From Cellvibrio sp. KY-YJ-3 (GTDB lineage: Bacteria; Pseudomonadota; Gammaproteobacteria; Pseudomonadales; Cellvibrionaceae): a DNA stretch of 64,000 bases. The stretch spans positions 1,178,001 through 1,242,000 of the forward strand of contig NZ_CP031727.1 in assembly GCF_008806955.1 (NCBI RefSeq), written 5' to 3'. The notes under the pieces are model-generated. The model had not been told where the DNA came from, ran no database searches, and saw only the letters and a list, made by a program, of their open reading frames with translations. A program made the translations under genes and the position numbers. Below, piece by piece: positions 35,415-44,533 of the stretch; positions within the stretch are counted from its first letter, which is position 1, and every line of letters starts with the position of its first letter.

Positions 35415-36472
35415 GCCTTGCGCCAGTGACAGCGCGGAGGGAACGAATAGTCGAGTTTGATTACCTGCGCGGTCTGGCAATTGGCGTGATTGTGCTCGGG
35501 CACTCGATTTTCCTTGCCCAACCGCTGTTTCCTGCGCTGCTCGAAAACCTGTTGCGCGGTGGCACCGGGCTGTTTGTGTTTATCTCCGGTTTCTTCTTCC
35601 ATCGCGTATTTGCGGCGCGTTTTGACTATCGCGATTTTGTCGCGAAAAAAACCAAAGCCCTGTTGATTCCGTTTGTTTTTATTTCGCTATTGGCACTGCT
35701 GATTCGCGCCTTTGGTTGGTGGCAGGATGGCCTCCCCTGGCAGCAGAACCTGCTCAATGTCTGGTACACCCTGCGCAATGGGTATGTGCTCTATCCTCAC
35801 TGGTACATTCCTTTCATTCTCTTGACCTTTTGCTGTGCCCCGCTGCATATGCGGTTCTTGCAGTTGCATTGCCGCTGGCAATTATTGTTGCTGCTGGCGT
35901 TTTCGGTAGTTGCGCTGTTTCTGCATCGCCCCCAGTCCAACAATAATTTTTTACAGTCGCTGGTTTACTACACGCCTTTTTATTTGCTGGGTATGTTGGT
36001 TTCGCAATATTACGCACGAGTGCATCAATGGCGCGGGCTGCTGCTCTTGGGAAGTGTGCTGGTGGTTGTAGTCACAGCGCTGAGCCAAACTTATCTTTGG
36101 GGTCATCTCGGCAATTACCACAAGGCCGCATTTAGTTATGAGGGGCTGGATCTGCAATTTGTGCAGGTATTGTTTGCCTGTATTGCCCTGTTGTTACTCT
36201 GCTACCACCTCCACTGGCGCTGGCTGCAACAGCATCTGGCATGGCTTGCTGAACTGAGTTTTCCGATCTTTTTTATCCATCCGCTGCTGACCATCGCGCT
36301 GGAAAATTTGGTACAAACGGAGGCTTTTAAACCATTTTTGCCCGCAGCCAATATCCAACTCAGTCTCGCCATCTTTGTCGCGACATTTGTTGTGCAGTTT
36401 TACGGATCGGTGGTGATTGCGGTGGTGTTGCGTCACACGCTGGGTTCAGATAGCAAGTGGCTGATAGGTTAA
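35411..36472 (+). CDS. Acyltransferase 3 family membrane protein
   Basis: A 353-residue membrane protein with about ten helices. The N-terminal FDYLRGLAIGVIVLGHS contains the conserved Arg and His of the acyltransferase 3 family (OafA/YrhL/NolL type), which O-acylate sugars and other surface molecules. GGTGLFVFISGFFF and YPHWYIPFILL are further family blocks. Its start overlaps the thiI stop by 4 bp, so it is translationally coupled, although no functional link to thiI is evident. The substrate is unknown. Confidence 0.87.
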   Translation: MSLAPVTARRERIVEFDYLRGLAIGVIVLGHSIFLAQPLFPALLENLLRGGTGLFVFISGFFFHRVFAARFDYRDFVAKKTKALLIPFVFISLLALLIRAFGWWQDGLPWQQNLLNVWYTLRNGYVLYPHWYIPFILLTFCCAPLHMRFLQLHCRWQLLLLLAFSVVALFLHRPQSNNNFLQSLVYYTPFYLLGMLVSQYYARVHQWRGLLLLGSVLVVVVTALSQTYLWGHLGNYHKAAFSYEGLDLQFVQVLFACIALLLLCYHLHWRWLQQHLAWLAELSFPIFFIHPLLTIALENLVQTEAFKPFLPAANIQLSLAIFVATFVVQFYGSVVIAVVLRHTLGSDSKWLIG

Positions 36473-36563
36473 AAAAGTGGCTTGGCGTGATTATGGGCGG
36501 CCAATAGCCCAAAAAATCACCAATTAGCATCGCTTAGTCATATCCGTGCAACACCTTCATAGG

Positions 36564-36569
36564 TATAAT
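36564..36569 (+). promoter_or_regulatory. -10 element of typA
   Basis: A consensus TATAAT directly followed by GCGCGCC. Transcription would start near 36576, giving a leader of about 55 nt. The -35 region is poor. The G+C-rich discriminator is of the kind linked to ppGpp/DksA control. Confidence 0.5.
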
Positions 36570-36632
36570 GCGCGCCTTTTTACGCTTCCCCATTTGCCTT
36601 TCTTTAGGCGCATACCCAAGAGTAATTCCATA

Positions 36633-38459
36633 GTGACAGACAATTCAGCAATCGAAAAACTACGCAATATCGCCATTATCGCCCACGTTGACCACGGCAA
36701 AACCTCTATGGTTGACCAGTTGTTGCGCCAATCAGGGACCCTTGATCGTCGCGATGACGGCGCCGACCTGATCATGGACAGCAACGATCAGGAGCGCGAG
36801 CGCGGCATTACCATTCTGGCGAAAAACACCGCCATCAAATGGAATGACTATCGCATCAACATCGTGGACACTCCCGGCCACGCCGACTTCGGCGGTGAAG
36901 TAGAGCGCGTATTGTCGATGGTTGACTCGGTATTGCTGATTGTGGACGCCGTTGGCGGCCCAATGCCACAGACCCGTTTTGTAACCTCCAAAGCGTTTGA
37001 ACAAGGTTTGAACCCGATTGTGGTGATCAACAAAATCGACCGTCCCGGCGCTCGCCCTGAGTGGGTGGTAGATCAAGTATTTGACTTGTTTGACCGCTTG
37101 GGTGCGACTGAAGAACAGCTCGACTTCCCGATCATTTACGCCTCCGCGTTGAATGGTGTTGCTGGCCTGTCACCCGATGACATCGCCGATGACATGACTC
37201 CGCTGTTCCAAATGATCGTAGACAAAGTGAAGCCGCCTAAAGTTGACCTGGACGGCCCCTTCCAAATGCAAATTTCAGCGCTGGACTACAGCAGCTATGT
37301 GGGTGTTATCGGTATTGGCCGTATCACTCGCGGCAGTCTGTCGCCCAACCAACAAATCGTGGTGGTTGACCACGAAGGCAACACCCGTAAAGCGAAAGTG
37401 CTGCAAGTGATGGGTTACCACGGCTTGCAACGTATCGAGACCGACAAAGCTTACGCGGGCGATATCGTGTGTATTACCGGTGTCGATAAACTCGGTATCT
37501 CCGATACCCTGTGCAGCCCGGATTGTATTGAGCCCTTGCCAGCACTGTCGATTGACGAGCCAACCGTGAGCATGACCTTCCAGGTAAATGACTCGCCCTT
37601 TGCTGGTAAAGAAGGCAAGTTCGTCACCAGCCGTAACATCAAAGACCGTTTGGATCAGGAATTGATTGCCAACGTAGCGCTGCGCGTACAGCAAGGCGAT
37701 TCACCGGATAAATTTATCGTTTCCGGTCGCGGTGAATTGCACCTGTCGGTACTGATCGAAAACATGCGTCGTGAAGGCTACGAGTTGGGCGTATCGCGCC
37801 CGGAAGTGGTTCAGAAAATTATCGACGGCGTGGTACATGAGCCCTTCGAGCAAGTGGTCATCGACGTTGAAGAAGAGCATCAAGGTAAAGTGATGGAAGA
37901 GCTTGGCCTGCGTAAAGGCGAGCTGAACAATATGGAGCCGGATGGCAAAGGCCGCATCAAGTTGGAATTCCTCTGCCCATCGCGCGGCTTGATCGGTTTC
38001 CGTGGCCAGTTCCTGACCATGACTTCCGGTTCCGGCATCATGACCAGTATTTTTGACCACTACGGCCCGGTAAAAGAGGGTGAAGTCGCCAAGCGTCAAA
38101 ACGGTGTATTGGTTTCCATGGTGAAAGGTAAAACCCTCGCCTACGGCCTGCACCCACTGCAAGATCGCGGTCGTTTATTCCTCGGTGCCGGTGTGGAAGT
38201 GTACGAAGGTCAAATCGTGGGTATTCACTCGCGCTCCAATGACCTGGTAGTAAACCCAACCAAAGCCAAACAATTGACCAACGTACGTGCTTCCGGTACT
38301 GACGATGCGCTGACCCTGTCTCCGCCTATCCGTCACACTCTTGAGCAAGCGTTGGAATTTATTGAAGATGACGAATTGGTAGAAGTAACGCCACAAAGCA
38401 TCCGCCTGCGCAAAAAACTGCTTACCGAAAACGAGCGTAAGCGCGGCAAAAAAGCGTAA
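36633..38459 (+). CDS. typA: Ribosome-associated translational GTPase TypA/BipA
   Basis: A translational GTPase needed for ribosome assembly at low temperature and for stress responses. The GTG at 36633 ([16 protein letters not shown]) gives 608 residues, normal for the family; a longer in-frame ATG start at 36546 would extend through the promoter. G motifs are HVDHGKTS (G1), the RGITI switch I region (G2), [12 protein letters not shown] (G3), [10 protein letters not shown] (G4) and YASALNG (G5). EF-G-like domains II, III and V follow, then the BipA-specific C-terminal domain. Ended by the terminator at 38496. Confidence 0.97.
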   Translation: MTDNSAIEKLRNIAIIAHVDHGKTSMVDQLLRQSGTLDRRDDGADLIMDSNDQERERGITILAKNTAIKWNDYRINIVDTPGHADFGGEVERVLSMVDSVLLIVDAVGGPMPQTRFVTSKAFEQGLNPIVVINKIDRPGARPEWVVDQVFDLFDRLGATEEQLDFPIIYASALNGVAGLSPDDIADDMTPLFQMIVDKVKPPKVDLDGPFQMQISALDYSSYVGVIGIGRITRGSLSPNQQIVVVDHEGNTRKAKVLQVMGYHGLQRIETDKAYAGDIVCITGVDKLGISDTLCSPDCIEPLPALSIDEPTVSMTFQVNDSPFAGKEGKFVTSRNIKDRLDQELIANVALRVQQGDSPDKFIVSGRGELHLSVLIENMRREGYELGVSRPEVVQKIIDGVVHEPFEQVVIDVEEEHQGKVMEELGLRKGELNNMEPDGKGRIKLEFLCPSRGLIGFRGQFLTMTSGSGIMTSIFDHYGPVKEGEVAKRQNGVLVSMVKGKTLAYGLHPLQDRGRLFLGAGVEVYEGQIVGIHSRSNDLVVNPTKAKQLTNVRASGTDDALTLSPPIRHTLEQALEFIEDDELVEVTPQSIRLRKKLLTENERKRGKKA

Positions 38460-38495
38460 CGATTATTGCCTGATTAAATAATTGTTCTGTTTTGC

Positions 38496-38530
38496 AAAAA
38501 TCCCCGACGTAAAACCTCGGGGATTTTTTT
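38496..38530 (+). terminator. Terminator after typA
   Basis: AATCCCCGA (38499-38507) pairs with TCGGGGATT (38517-38525) around a 9-nt loop, followed by a run of T. Confidence 0.9.
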
Positions 38531-38561
38531 TGCACAACAAGCCACTGATTGGACATTCCTA

Positions 38562-39221
38562 ATGAACATCAAACAAGCTATTTTCACCGCGTTTAAACAA
38601 AATCTCTTGCCTGGTTTGGTGTTGCAAATTTTTGCAGTCAGTATGCTGTTGGTTTATTTTTTTATCCCTGCCGCCAAACCGGCGTTCACCTTATTTGGCG
38701 AGTTAAAACAAACTTACGGATTTAGTTATTCATTTATTGCTACCGCGCTGTTTGGTGGATTAATTCCATTCCTGTATTTGTGGTTAAGCAATAGCCTTCC
38801 GCCGCGTCGCAACCTTCTGGTATTACTGATTTTTTATATTGTCTTTTGGGGATTAAAAGGCATGGAGGTGGATTTTTTCTATCGTCTGCAGGAGCAGTGG
38901 TTTGGTAGTGGTAATGACTTGCCGACGATAGCCACTAAAATGGCGGTGGATCAATTTCTTTACAGTGCACTCTGGGCGGCACCGGGCATTACTATTGTGT
39001 ATCTATGGATGGAGTCCGGCTGGAGTGTTCGTGCAACGCGGCAGGCAATGAGCAGGGAATTTTTCTTGGTGAAAATTCCCACGGTTATTTTATCCAACTG
39101 GTTGGTGTGGATTCCGGCAGTGAGTGTGGTTTATGCCATGCCCACAGAATTGCAAATTCCTTTGTTTAATTTGGTGTTGTGTTTTTGGGTGTTGCTGTTG
39201 GCGGTATTAAATAAAAAATAA
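38562..39221 (+). CDS. Membrane protein with Mpv17/PMP22-like C-terminal pattern
   Basis: A 219-residue protein with about four to six hydrophobic helices and no signal peptide. I do not recognise a firm bacterial family. The second half has features resembling the eukaryotic Mpv17/PMP22 family: an early VDQFLYSALW segment, then LVKIPTVILSNWLVWIPAV, and a final VPTELQ-like turn before NLVLCFWVLLLAVLNKK. Mpv17 proteins share a D-Q motif, a NWxVWP-type motif and a C-terminal xxNxxxxxW helix. The similarity is by eye only. Its A+T content is higher than that of its neighbours. It lies alone between typA and the convergent hemH. Confidence 0.6.
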   Translation: MNIKQAIFTAFKQNLLPGLVLQIFAVSMLLVYFFIPAAKPAFTLFGELKQTYGFSYSFIATALFGGLIPFLYLWLSNSLPPRRNLLVLLIFYIVFWGLKGMEVDFFYRLQEQWFGSGNDLPTIATKMAVDQFLYSALWAAPGITIVYLWMESGWSVRATRQAMSREFFLVKIPTVILSNWLVWIPAVSVVYAMPTELQIPLFNLVLCFWVLLLAVLNKK

Positions 39222-39225
39222 TTTG

Positions 39226-39254
39226 CTCCCTGCTTTTTTTAAAAAGACAGGGAG
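39226..39254. terminator. Possible bidirectional terminator between 38562-39221 and hemH
   Basis: CTCCCTG (39226-39232) pairs with CAGGGAG (39248-39254), and the inner CTTTTTTTAAAAAG part can extend the stem. It lies between two convergent genes. Confidence 0.5.
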
Positions 39255-39258
39255 GTTT

Positions 39259-40284
39259 CTATACCTTTGATTTTAATAATTCCACCAGCGCATGAATATG
39301 ATCCGCGCGGTCATTCAGGGCTGGAATGTAAGCGTATTTTTCTCCGCCCGCTGCTATAAACGCATGGCGATTTTCCACTGCCAATTCCTCTAAGGTTTCC
39401 AAACAGTCGGCGCTAAATGCCGGCGATATCATCGCGATATCTTTGATGCCGTCTTTCGGCAGATTTTCCAATGTTTCATCGGTATAGGGTTTCAGCCATT
39501 CCTCGCGACCAAAACGCGATTGAAAACTGGTGAGGCATGTGTTTTTATCCAAGCCCAGTTTTTCCTGCACCAAACGCGTGGTTTTTTGACACAGACAAAA
39601 GTAGGGGTCGCCCGAGGTTAAATAACGTTTGGGCATGCCGTGATAGGAAAAAATAATTTTTTGCGGCAGGCCATTTTGTTCAATGTGCTCGCGCACAGAG
39701 TTAGCCAGTGCTTCCACGTAGAGCGGCTCATCACAATAGTTATTAATAAAATGTAACTCCGGCACCCAGCGCCAGGTTTTTAATTCCATCGCTACGGCAT
39801 CAAAGGTTGAGCCGGTGGTGGGGCCAGCGTATTGCGGGTAGAGTGGCAACACAATAATTTTGCGCACGCCTTCGAGTTGCAATTCACGCAGCGCACTGTG
39901 AATGGAAGGGTTGCCATAGCGCATGCCCAATTTAACACTGAAGCCATTCCCCAGCTGTTCCTGAATCGCCACCTGTTGTTGTTTGCTAATTGCCAGTAGC
40001 GGCGAGCCTTCGCTGGTCCACACACTTTTATACAGCGCAGCAGATTTTTTTGGGCGCACGCGCAAAATAATGCCGTGCAAAATCAGCATCCAAATCACGC
40101 GCGGTACTTCAATCACTCGCGGATCAGCCAAAAACTCTGCCAGGTAGCGACGCAGGGCGGGTTTGGTGGGGGCATCGGGCGTGCCCAGATTTGCCAGCAC
40201 AATACCGATTTTTGCCTTGGGTTTATTGGCGGCGTGAAAAATCGGGTCTATGTCGTAATTCAGTGCTGTGTATTGACTCATCAT
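39259..40284 (-). CDS. hemH: Ferrochelatase
   Basis: Inserts ferrous iron into protoporphyrin IX, the last step of haem synthesis. 341 residues, with GGAG upstream of two adjacent ATG codons. Diagnostic parts are VLANLGTPDAPT near the N-terminus, LPLYPQYAGPTTGS, SYHGMPKRYLTSGDPY (the metal-site histidine) and SPAFSADCLETLEE (the catalytic glutamate). The protein is soluble or peripheral to the inner membrane. It is the only haem gene in the window; the di-haem cytochrome at 5.8 kb is far away. Confidence 0.97.
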   Translation of the reverse strand: MMSQYTALNYDIDPIFHAANKPKAKIGIVLANLGTPDAPTKPALRRYLAEFLADPRVIEVPRVIWMLILHGIILRVRPKKSAALYKSVWTSEGSPLLAISKQQQVAIQEQLGNGFSVKLGMRYGNPSIHSALRELQLEGVRKIIVLPLYPQYAGPTTGSTFDAVAMELKTWRWVPELHFINNYCDEPLYVEALANSVREHIEQNGLPQKIIFSYHGMPKRYLTSGDPYFCLCQKTTRLVQEKLGLDKNTCLTSFQSRFGREEWLKPYTDETLENLPKDGIKDIAMISPAFSADCLETLEELAVENRHAFIAAGGEKYAYIPALNDRADHIHALVELLKSKV

Positions 40285-40444
40285 CTATCTCCGTAAAACG
40301 CGATGCGCTAAAACCTGCGGCGCTAAAGCAGCACAACATACCCGCTCGCTGTGAGTCCGGCAAGGCGAGCGTTGATCCAGGTGGGAAGAACTGGCGTAAG
40401 TATTAACGTTTGAGAAACCACTCGTTAATTGAGGTTTGCGATTT

Positions 40445-40819
40445 ATGCCATTGCCCCTGCCCATCCAAAGCGCCCAACTTTTTTATGATGGCCGCTGTCC
40501 ATTGTGCGCAGGGGAGATGGCTCTTTTACGCAAACACAAACGTGCTGGATTAACCCTGGTGGATATTCACTCGCTGCTGAGTATTAGTGAGGCAGAGCGC
40601 GAGCAGATGTTGCGCGATTTGCATCTGTTATTGCCGGATGGTCGCTGGCTGTTAGGCGTGGAGGCGAATGTAGCGGCCTGGTCATTTACACCCATGGGCT
40701 TCTTATGGAAGCCGCTGCGCTGGCGAATTTGGTCGGGGCTGGTGGATCGTGTTTATCGCCGCTGGGCAGATAAGCGTTACTGCAAAAGCTACGCGTGCTC
40801 GCTGGATAATGCGAGTTAA
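40445..40819 (+). CDS. DCC-family thiol-disulfide oxidoreductase-like protein (DUF393)
   Basis: A 124-residue protein. The ATG at 40445 has GAGG 10 nt upstream. YDGRCPLCAGEM near the N-terminus holds the DxxCxxC motif that names the family, followed by the LVDIHS and LLPDGRWLLGVEAN blocks and a Trp-rich helix near RWRIWSGLVDRVY. A thioredoxin-like redox role is presumed; no substrate is known. It is transcribed divergently from hemH and is followed 46 bp later by another small gene. Confidence 0.85.
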   Translation: MPLPLPIQSAQLFYDGRCPLCAGEMALLRKHKRAGLTLVDIHSLLSISEAEREQMLRDLHLLLPDGRWLLGVEANVAAWSFTPMGFLWKPLRWRIWSGLVDRVYRRWADKRYCKSYACSLDNAS

Positions 40820-40865
40820 GAAAACCCAACTAAACAACACAGCAATTTACTGTTGAGGTGTCGCT

Positions 40866-41147
40866 ATGGCCAGTGGGCGTGCGTTAATTTTCAGTTACAG
40901 TGATTGTGCGCATTACCTTGCCGGCACTACCCAAGAGCCTGAAGGCTCAAGTAGCGCCGCACAACTGCTGCGCAATGCCGAGGGGAAAGTGGCAAAATTC
41001 CCCAGCCTGTTTCGCGCACAGGAGGCACTGAAAAAGTTGGGCTACTCCAATGGCTGGCTGGTTATGCAATCGCCCTACGATGAAATGATTGGCAACGGGG
41101 CGGCGCAAAAAACGGAATTGCCGATGCCGTTTAACCTTGGCGATTAA
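40866..41147 (+). CDS. Small conserved protein, DUF6482-like
   Basis: A 93-residue cytoplasmic protein with GAGGTG upstream of the ATG. The block KFPSLFRAQEALKKLGY, followed by GWLVMQSPYDEMIG, resembles the DUF6482 family of Pseudomonas and relatives, whose role is unknown. The assignment is from memory of the YDEMIG motif. It may be co-transcribed with the DCC gene and converges with the next minus-strand gene. Confidence 0.65.
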   Translation: MASGRALIFSYSDCAHYLAGTTQEPEGSSSAAQLLRNAEGKVAKFPSLFRAQEALKKLGYSNGWLVMQSPYDEMIGNGAAQKTELPMPFNLGD

Positions 41148-41166
41148 TGGTGGTGTGCCTGTGTTT

Positions 41167-41562
41167 TTAGGGGTTCAGAAAGTCGCCACTGGTGATAATT
41201 TCCAAACCCTCACTGGCGTGTTGATAAGCGTAAACCCATGCCGACAGCGCTACTCCTGACGTCGTTAGTAAATTAATTTTCTGGCGTTGATATTCCTGAT
41301 CCGGTTGTGCGGGGTAATCGCACTCTTCATACACATCCAATCGTGCTAATTGCTCCGCGGAGTGGAGTTTATAAACCTCTCCAATCACCTTGCTCCCACT
41401 GTTATCGAGTTTCAGCGCCGGATAATAGCTAACCCGAAACAAAGTGCCATCTACTGCTGCGCTGTCGATAAATTCTGCACCTGCCAAATAAATGTTGTGT
41501 GCCCCTGTGCTGCACGCGCGGCGCAAGGTGCCGTACACAAAAATAAATTCACCGTCGTACAT
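41167..41562 (-). CDS. Gamma-glutamylcyclotransferase-like protein (YtfP/GGCT fold)
   Basis: A 131-residue protein with the GGCT/AIG2 signature FVYGTLRRACSTG at its N-terminus, VSYYPALKLD, and VIGEVYKL plus LDVYEECDYP around the usual catalytic glutamate. The family releases 5-oxoproline from gamma-glutamyl compounds in some members, while the bacterial YtfP members are uncharacterised. It begins 31 bp after the terminator of the upstream sugar dehydrogenase gene. Confidence 0.85.
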   Translation of the reverse strand: MYDGEFIFVYGTLRRACSTGAHNIYLAGAEFIDSAAVDGTLFRVSYYPALKLDNSGSKVIGEVYKLHSAEQLARLDVYEECDYPAQPDQEYQRQKINLLTTSGVALSAWVYAYQHASEGLEIITSGDFLNP

Positions 41563-41585
41563 AAATTAATTCACTTCTGACTCGC

Positions 41586-41614
41586 CAATAAAAACTCCCG
41601 CCGTAGCGGGAGTT
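41586..41614 (-). terminator. Terminator of the sugar dehydrogenase gene
   Basis: AACTCCCGC (41593-41601) pairs with GCGGGAGTT (41606-41614) around CGTA. On the minus strand the stem is followed by TTTTATTGG, the tail seen at three other terminators. Confidence 0.9.
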
Positions 41615-41646
41615 CAGCATAACTTTTTCAGGTTAAGGCGTAAAAA

Positions 41647-42780
41647 TTATTTGGGTGATAGTTGATAAATTTTTGCTTTGCTCTCATCGCTCACCAGATA
41701 AATCAAACCATCTGGCCCCTGCACTACCGAGCGGAAGCGTGCGCCCAGTTCTTTTTTCAGCAGGCGCTCCTCTTTGGTGATTTTGTCGCCTTCCAGTGTC
41801 AAACGCACCAGAGTTTGTTCGCGCAAGCTGGCGAGTAAAATATTGTTTTTCCACTGTGGAAATTTATCGCCGGTGTAAAAAATAAAACCGGCTGTTGCGA
41901 TAGAAGGAACCCATTTATAAACCGGTTGCTCCATGCCCGCTTTGTGAGTGCCTTCGCCAATTTTGCCGCCGCCGTAATTTTCACCGTAGGTGATTACCGG
42001 CCAACCGTAATTTTTGGTCGCTTCATCAATATTTAATTCATCGCCGCCTTGCGGGCCATGTTCACCGGTCCAGAGCTTTTGGGTGAGCGGGTTAATCGCG
42101 GCGCCTTGCACATTGCGGTGGCCGTAAGACCAAATCTCGGGCAGTGCTCCGGCAGTTTTTACATAGGGGTTATCGGCTGGTACTGTGCCGTCGGCATTAA
42201 TGCGCACGACTTTGCCCTGATGGTTATCCAGGGTTTGGGCTTTGTCTTTTTGGCTGTAGCGATCGCCCAGGGTGATAAACAAGGTGCCATCCGGCGCCCA
42301 CACCAAGCGCGAACCGAAATGCGCGCTGGAATCAATTTTAGGTTGTTGGCTAAATACCCGGGTGACGTTTTCGAGTTTGTCGCCCGCGAGTGTTGCATAG
42401 CTCACTGCGGTGCTATTGCCACCGGTACCCGGCTCGGAATAACTGAAATAGATACGTTTGCTGGCGGCAAAATCTGGTGCCAATATCACATCCAGTAAAC
42501 CGCCTTGGCCTTGGGCGTAAATGTCCGGCAAGCCAGCGAGCGGCGCACCTACTTTGCCATCGGCGCCGACAATGCGCATCCGCCCGGCGCGCTCGGTGAC
42601 TAACATGCGGCCGTCGGGCAGGAACGCCATGCCCCATACGTTTTGCAAGCCTTCTGCGATGGTTTTTACTTGAATCGCCCCGGTTTCGGTTTTTACGTCC
42701 AGAGTTTTGGCATCCACCATGGGGGTAGCGATCAGGCAAGCCAGTAAACCGAGTTTGCGCAGGGGGGTAAATAATGTCAT
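41647..42780 (-). CDS. Periplasmic PQQ-dependent sugar (aldose) dehydrogenase family protein
   Basis: A 377-residue exported protein of the soluble glucose dehydrogenase/Asd (YliI) six-bladed propeller family. The ATG at 42780 (MTLFTPLRKL) has GAGGAG upstream. A signal peptide ends near MVDA. Family blocks are VWGMAFLPDGRMLVTERAGRM in shortened form (key LPDGRMLVTER), QGGLLDVILAPDF, HFGSRLVWAPDGTLFITLGDR, SYGHRNVQGAA and GEHGPQGGDELN, the last two holding PQQ and calcium ligands. The holoenzyme oxidises aldoses and passes electrons onward. The exact sugar is unknown. Confidence 0.92.
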   Translation of the reverse strand: MTLFTPLRKLGLLACLIATPMVDAKTLDVKTETGAIQVKTIAEGLQNVWGMAFLPDGRMLVTERAGRMRIVGADGKVGAPLAGLPDIYAQGQGGLLDVILAPDFAASKRIYFSYSEPGTGGNSTAVSYATLAGDKLENVTRVFSQQPKIDSSAHFGSRLVWAPDGTLFITLGDRYSQKDKAQTLDNHQGKVVRINADGTVPADNPYVKTAGALPEIWSYGHRNVQGAAINPLTQKLWTGEHGPQGGDELNIDEATKNYGWPVITYGENYGGGKIGEGTHKAGMEQPVYKWVPSIATAGFIFYTGDKFPQWKNNILLASLREQTLVRLTLEGDKITKEERLLKKELGARFRSVVQGPDGLIYLVSDESKAKIYQLSPK

Positions 42781-42971
42781 AGCAGTCTCCTCAATCAATT
42801 TGACTCAGGGTAACAAGCGGGGTGATGGGCAGCAAATAAAGCTTTGTTAAGCGATTTTGGCGGATGCTTGCACAGAGAAAAGATTCGGGTTTAACAGGGG
42901 GATGTGCTACCTTTATGACAATCTAATCCCGGTGTTGTAGACCCGAACACTGACCCGAACAAGGCGAGTTT

Positions 42972-43942
42972 ATGCAGATTTTTTATCCCGAGATCAAACC
43001 CTACCAACGTCACCAGATCGCTGTAGAAGCCCCCACGAATTGTATGTCGATGAATCCGGCAACCCCGATGGCATCCCCGTATTGTTTGTACACGGTGGCC
43101 CCGGTGCGGGTTGTGGTAAATACGACCGCCGCTTTTTTGATCCGGAAGTCTATCGCATCGTTTTGTTTGATCAGCGCGGCGCTGGCCGTTCGCGCCCCCA
43201 CGCGGAATTGGAAAATAACACCACACAAAAATTGGTGGAGGATATTGAAGTCATTCGCACCACGCTCGGTATTGATAAGTGGGTGCTGTTTGGCGGTTCC
43301 TGGGGTTCAACCCTGAGTCTGGTTTACGCACAAACTTATCCCGAGCGAGTATTGGGGTTAATTTTGCGCGGGATTTTCCTCTGCCGCCGCACCGATCTGC
43401 TCTGGTTCTATCAAGAGGGCGCAAGCCGTTTATTCCCCGACTTTTGGGATGACTTTGTCGCACAAATTCCTGAAGCAGAGCGCGGCGATATGATCGCCGC
43501 TTACTATCGCCAACTGATTGGTGAAAACCAGATCCAACAAATGTCTGCCGCCAAAACCTGGGCTGGCTGGGAGGGGCGCACGGCGACACTCAAACCCTGT
43601 CAGGATGTGGTGGACTCCTTTACTGAACCCCATCGCGCGTTGTCGCTCGCGCGTATTGAAGCGCATTATTTTATGAATAATGCGTTTTTGGAGGAGAACC
43701 AAATTCTGCGCGACGCCCATAAACTCGCCGGTATTCCCGGCATGATTGTGCACGGTCGCTACGATGTGATTTGCCCGCTCGACAACGCCTACGCGCTGCA
43801 CAAAGCCTGGCCGGGTTCCGAGTTACAAATCATCCGCGAAGCGGGCCACGCCTCGCGGGAGCCAGGAATTGTGGACGCCCTGATACGCGCGACCGATGAT
43901 CTCGCCAAAAAAATTCTGCATACCAGTGATCGCCTTGCCTGA
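42972..43942 (+). CDS. pip: Proline iminopeptidase, interrupted by a -1 frameshift
   Basis: Alpha/beta-hydrolase (S33) that removes N-terminal proline. The natural start MQIFYPEIKPYQRHQIAVEAP begins at 42972 (AAGG upstream; shortened here to its family sign YPEIKPY), but after about 20 codons the frame shifts. The rest of the protein, from ELYVDESGNPDG to the stop at 43942, lies in another frame. Adding one C to the C5 run at 43030-43034 restores the expected junction. The downstream part is otherwise intact: HGGPGAGCG (oxyanion), GGSWGST (Ser nucleophile), GRYDVICP (Asp) and EAGHAS (His). It is either a recent pseudogene or a homopolymer sequencing error. Confidence 0.85.
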
Positions 43943-43968
43943 TGCCCCGAGTGTTTCGGCGTACAGCT

Positions 43969-43996
43969 AACGGAGCCTGATGGCTCCGTTGTTTTT
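43969..43996 (+). terminator. Terminator after pip
   Basis: AACGGAGCC (43969-43977) pairs with GGCTCCGTT (43982-43990) around TGAT, followed by GTTTTT. Confidence 0.88.
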
Positions 43997-44036
43997 AGCA
44001 AGGCAAAAATTTATTCAGGTGATACACGGAAACAAC

Positions 44037-44477
44037 ATGTTAGGGTTATTGCAACGGGTTAGCGAAGCGTCAGTCACTGTCGATAACACAGTGGTCGGTG
44101 AAATTGGTCAGGGTATTTTGCTATTGCTCGGCATTCAAAAAAACGATACGCCGGAGACAGCCAATAAACTTATCGACAAAATCCTCGCCTACCGGATCTT
44201 CGCCGATGAAAACAACAAAATGAATTGTAATCTGCAGCAAGTGGCGGGCGGTATTTTAGTGGTATCGCAATTTACCCTTGCAGCCGATACCAACAAGGGG
44301 CTGCGCCCCAGTTTTTCCTCTGCCGCACCACCGGCTGCAGCGCAGGAACTGTATGATTATTTTGTCGCACAGTTGCGCAGTAAACACTCGTTAGTCGCCA
44401 CGGGTATTTTTGCGGCCGATATGAAAGTCGCATTAACAAACGATGGGCCAGTAACCTTTTTGCTTGAAATGGAATAA
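44037..44477 (+). CDS. dtd: D-aminoacyl-tRNA deacylase
   Basis: Removes D-amino acids and mischarged glycine from tRNA. The ATG at 44037 (MLGLLQRVSEASV) gives 146 residues, normal for Dtd, and is preceded by CGGA. Diagnostic blocks are LGIQKNDT, KILAYRIFADENNKMN, the SQFTLAADTNKGLRPSF active-site segment and TNDGPVTFLLE, the latter with the Gly-cisPro chiral-proofreading motif. A longer in-frame start at 43980 lies inside the pip terminator and is unlikely. It is followed by rraB on the same strand. Confidence 0.96.
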   Translation: MLGLLQRVSEASVTVDNTVVGEIGQGILLLLGIQKNDTPETANKLIDKILAYRIFADENNKMNCNLQQVAGGILVVSQFTLAADTNKGLRPSFSSAAPPAAAQELYDYFVAQLRSKHSLVATGIFAADMKVALTNDGPVTFLLEME

Positions 44478-44533
44478 CCCCTTATCTGCCCGATCTTATG
44501 GGCAGTGATTATTTATGTTTACCGGAGAAAATG

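Noticed and set aside
40296-40380. CGCTAAA direct repeats and a GCGAGCG/CGCTCGC dyad between hemH and the DCC gene
   Set aside because: Short and widely spaced; I cannot link them to a known regulator and they may arise by chance.
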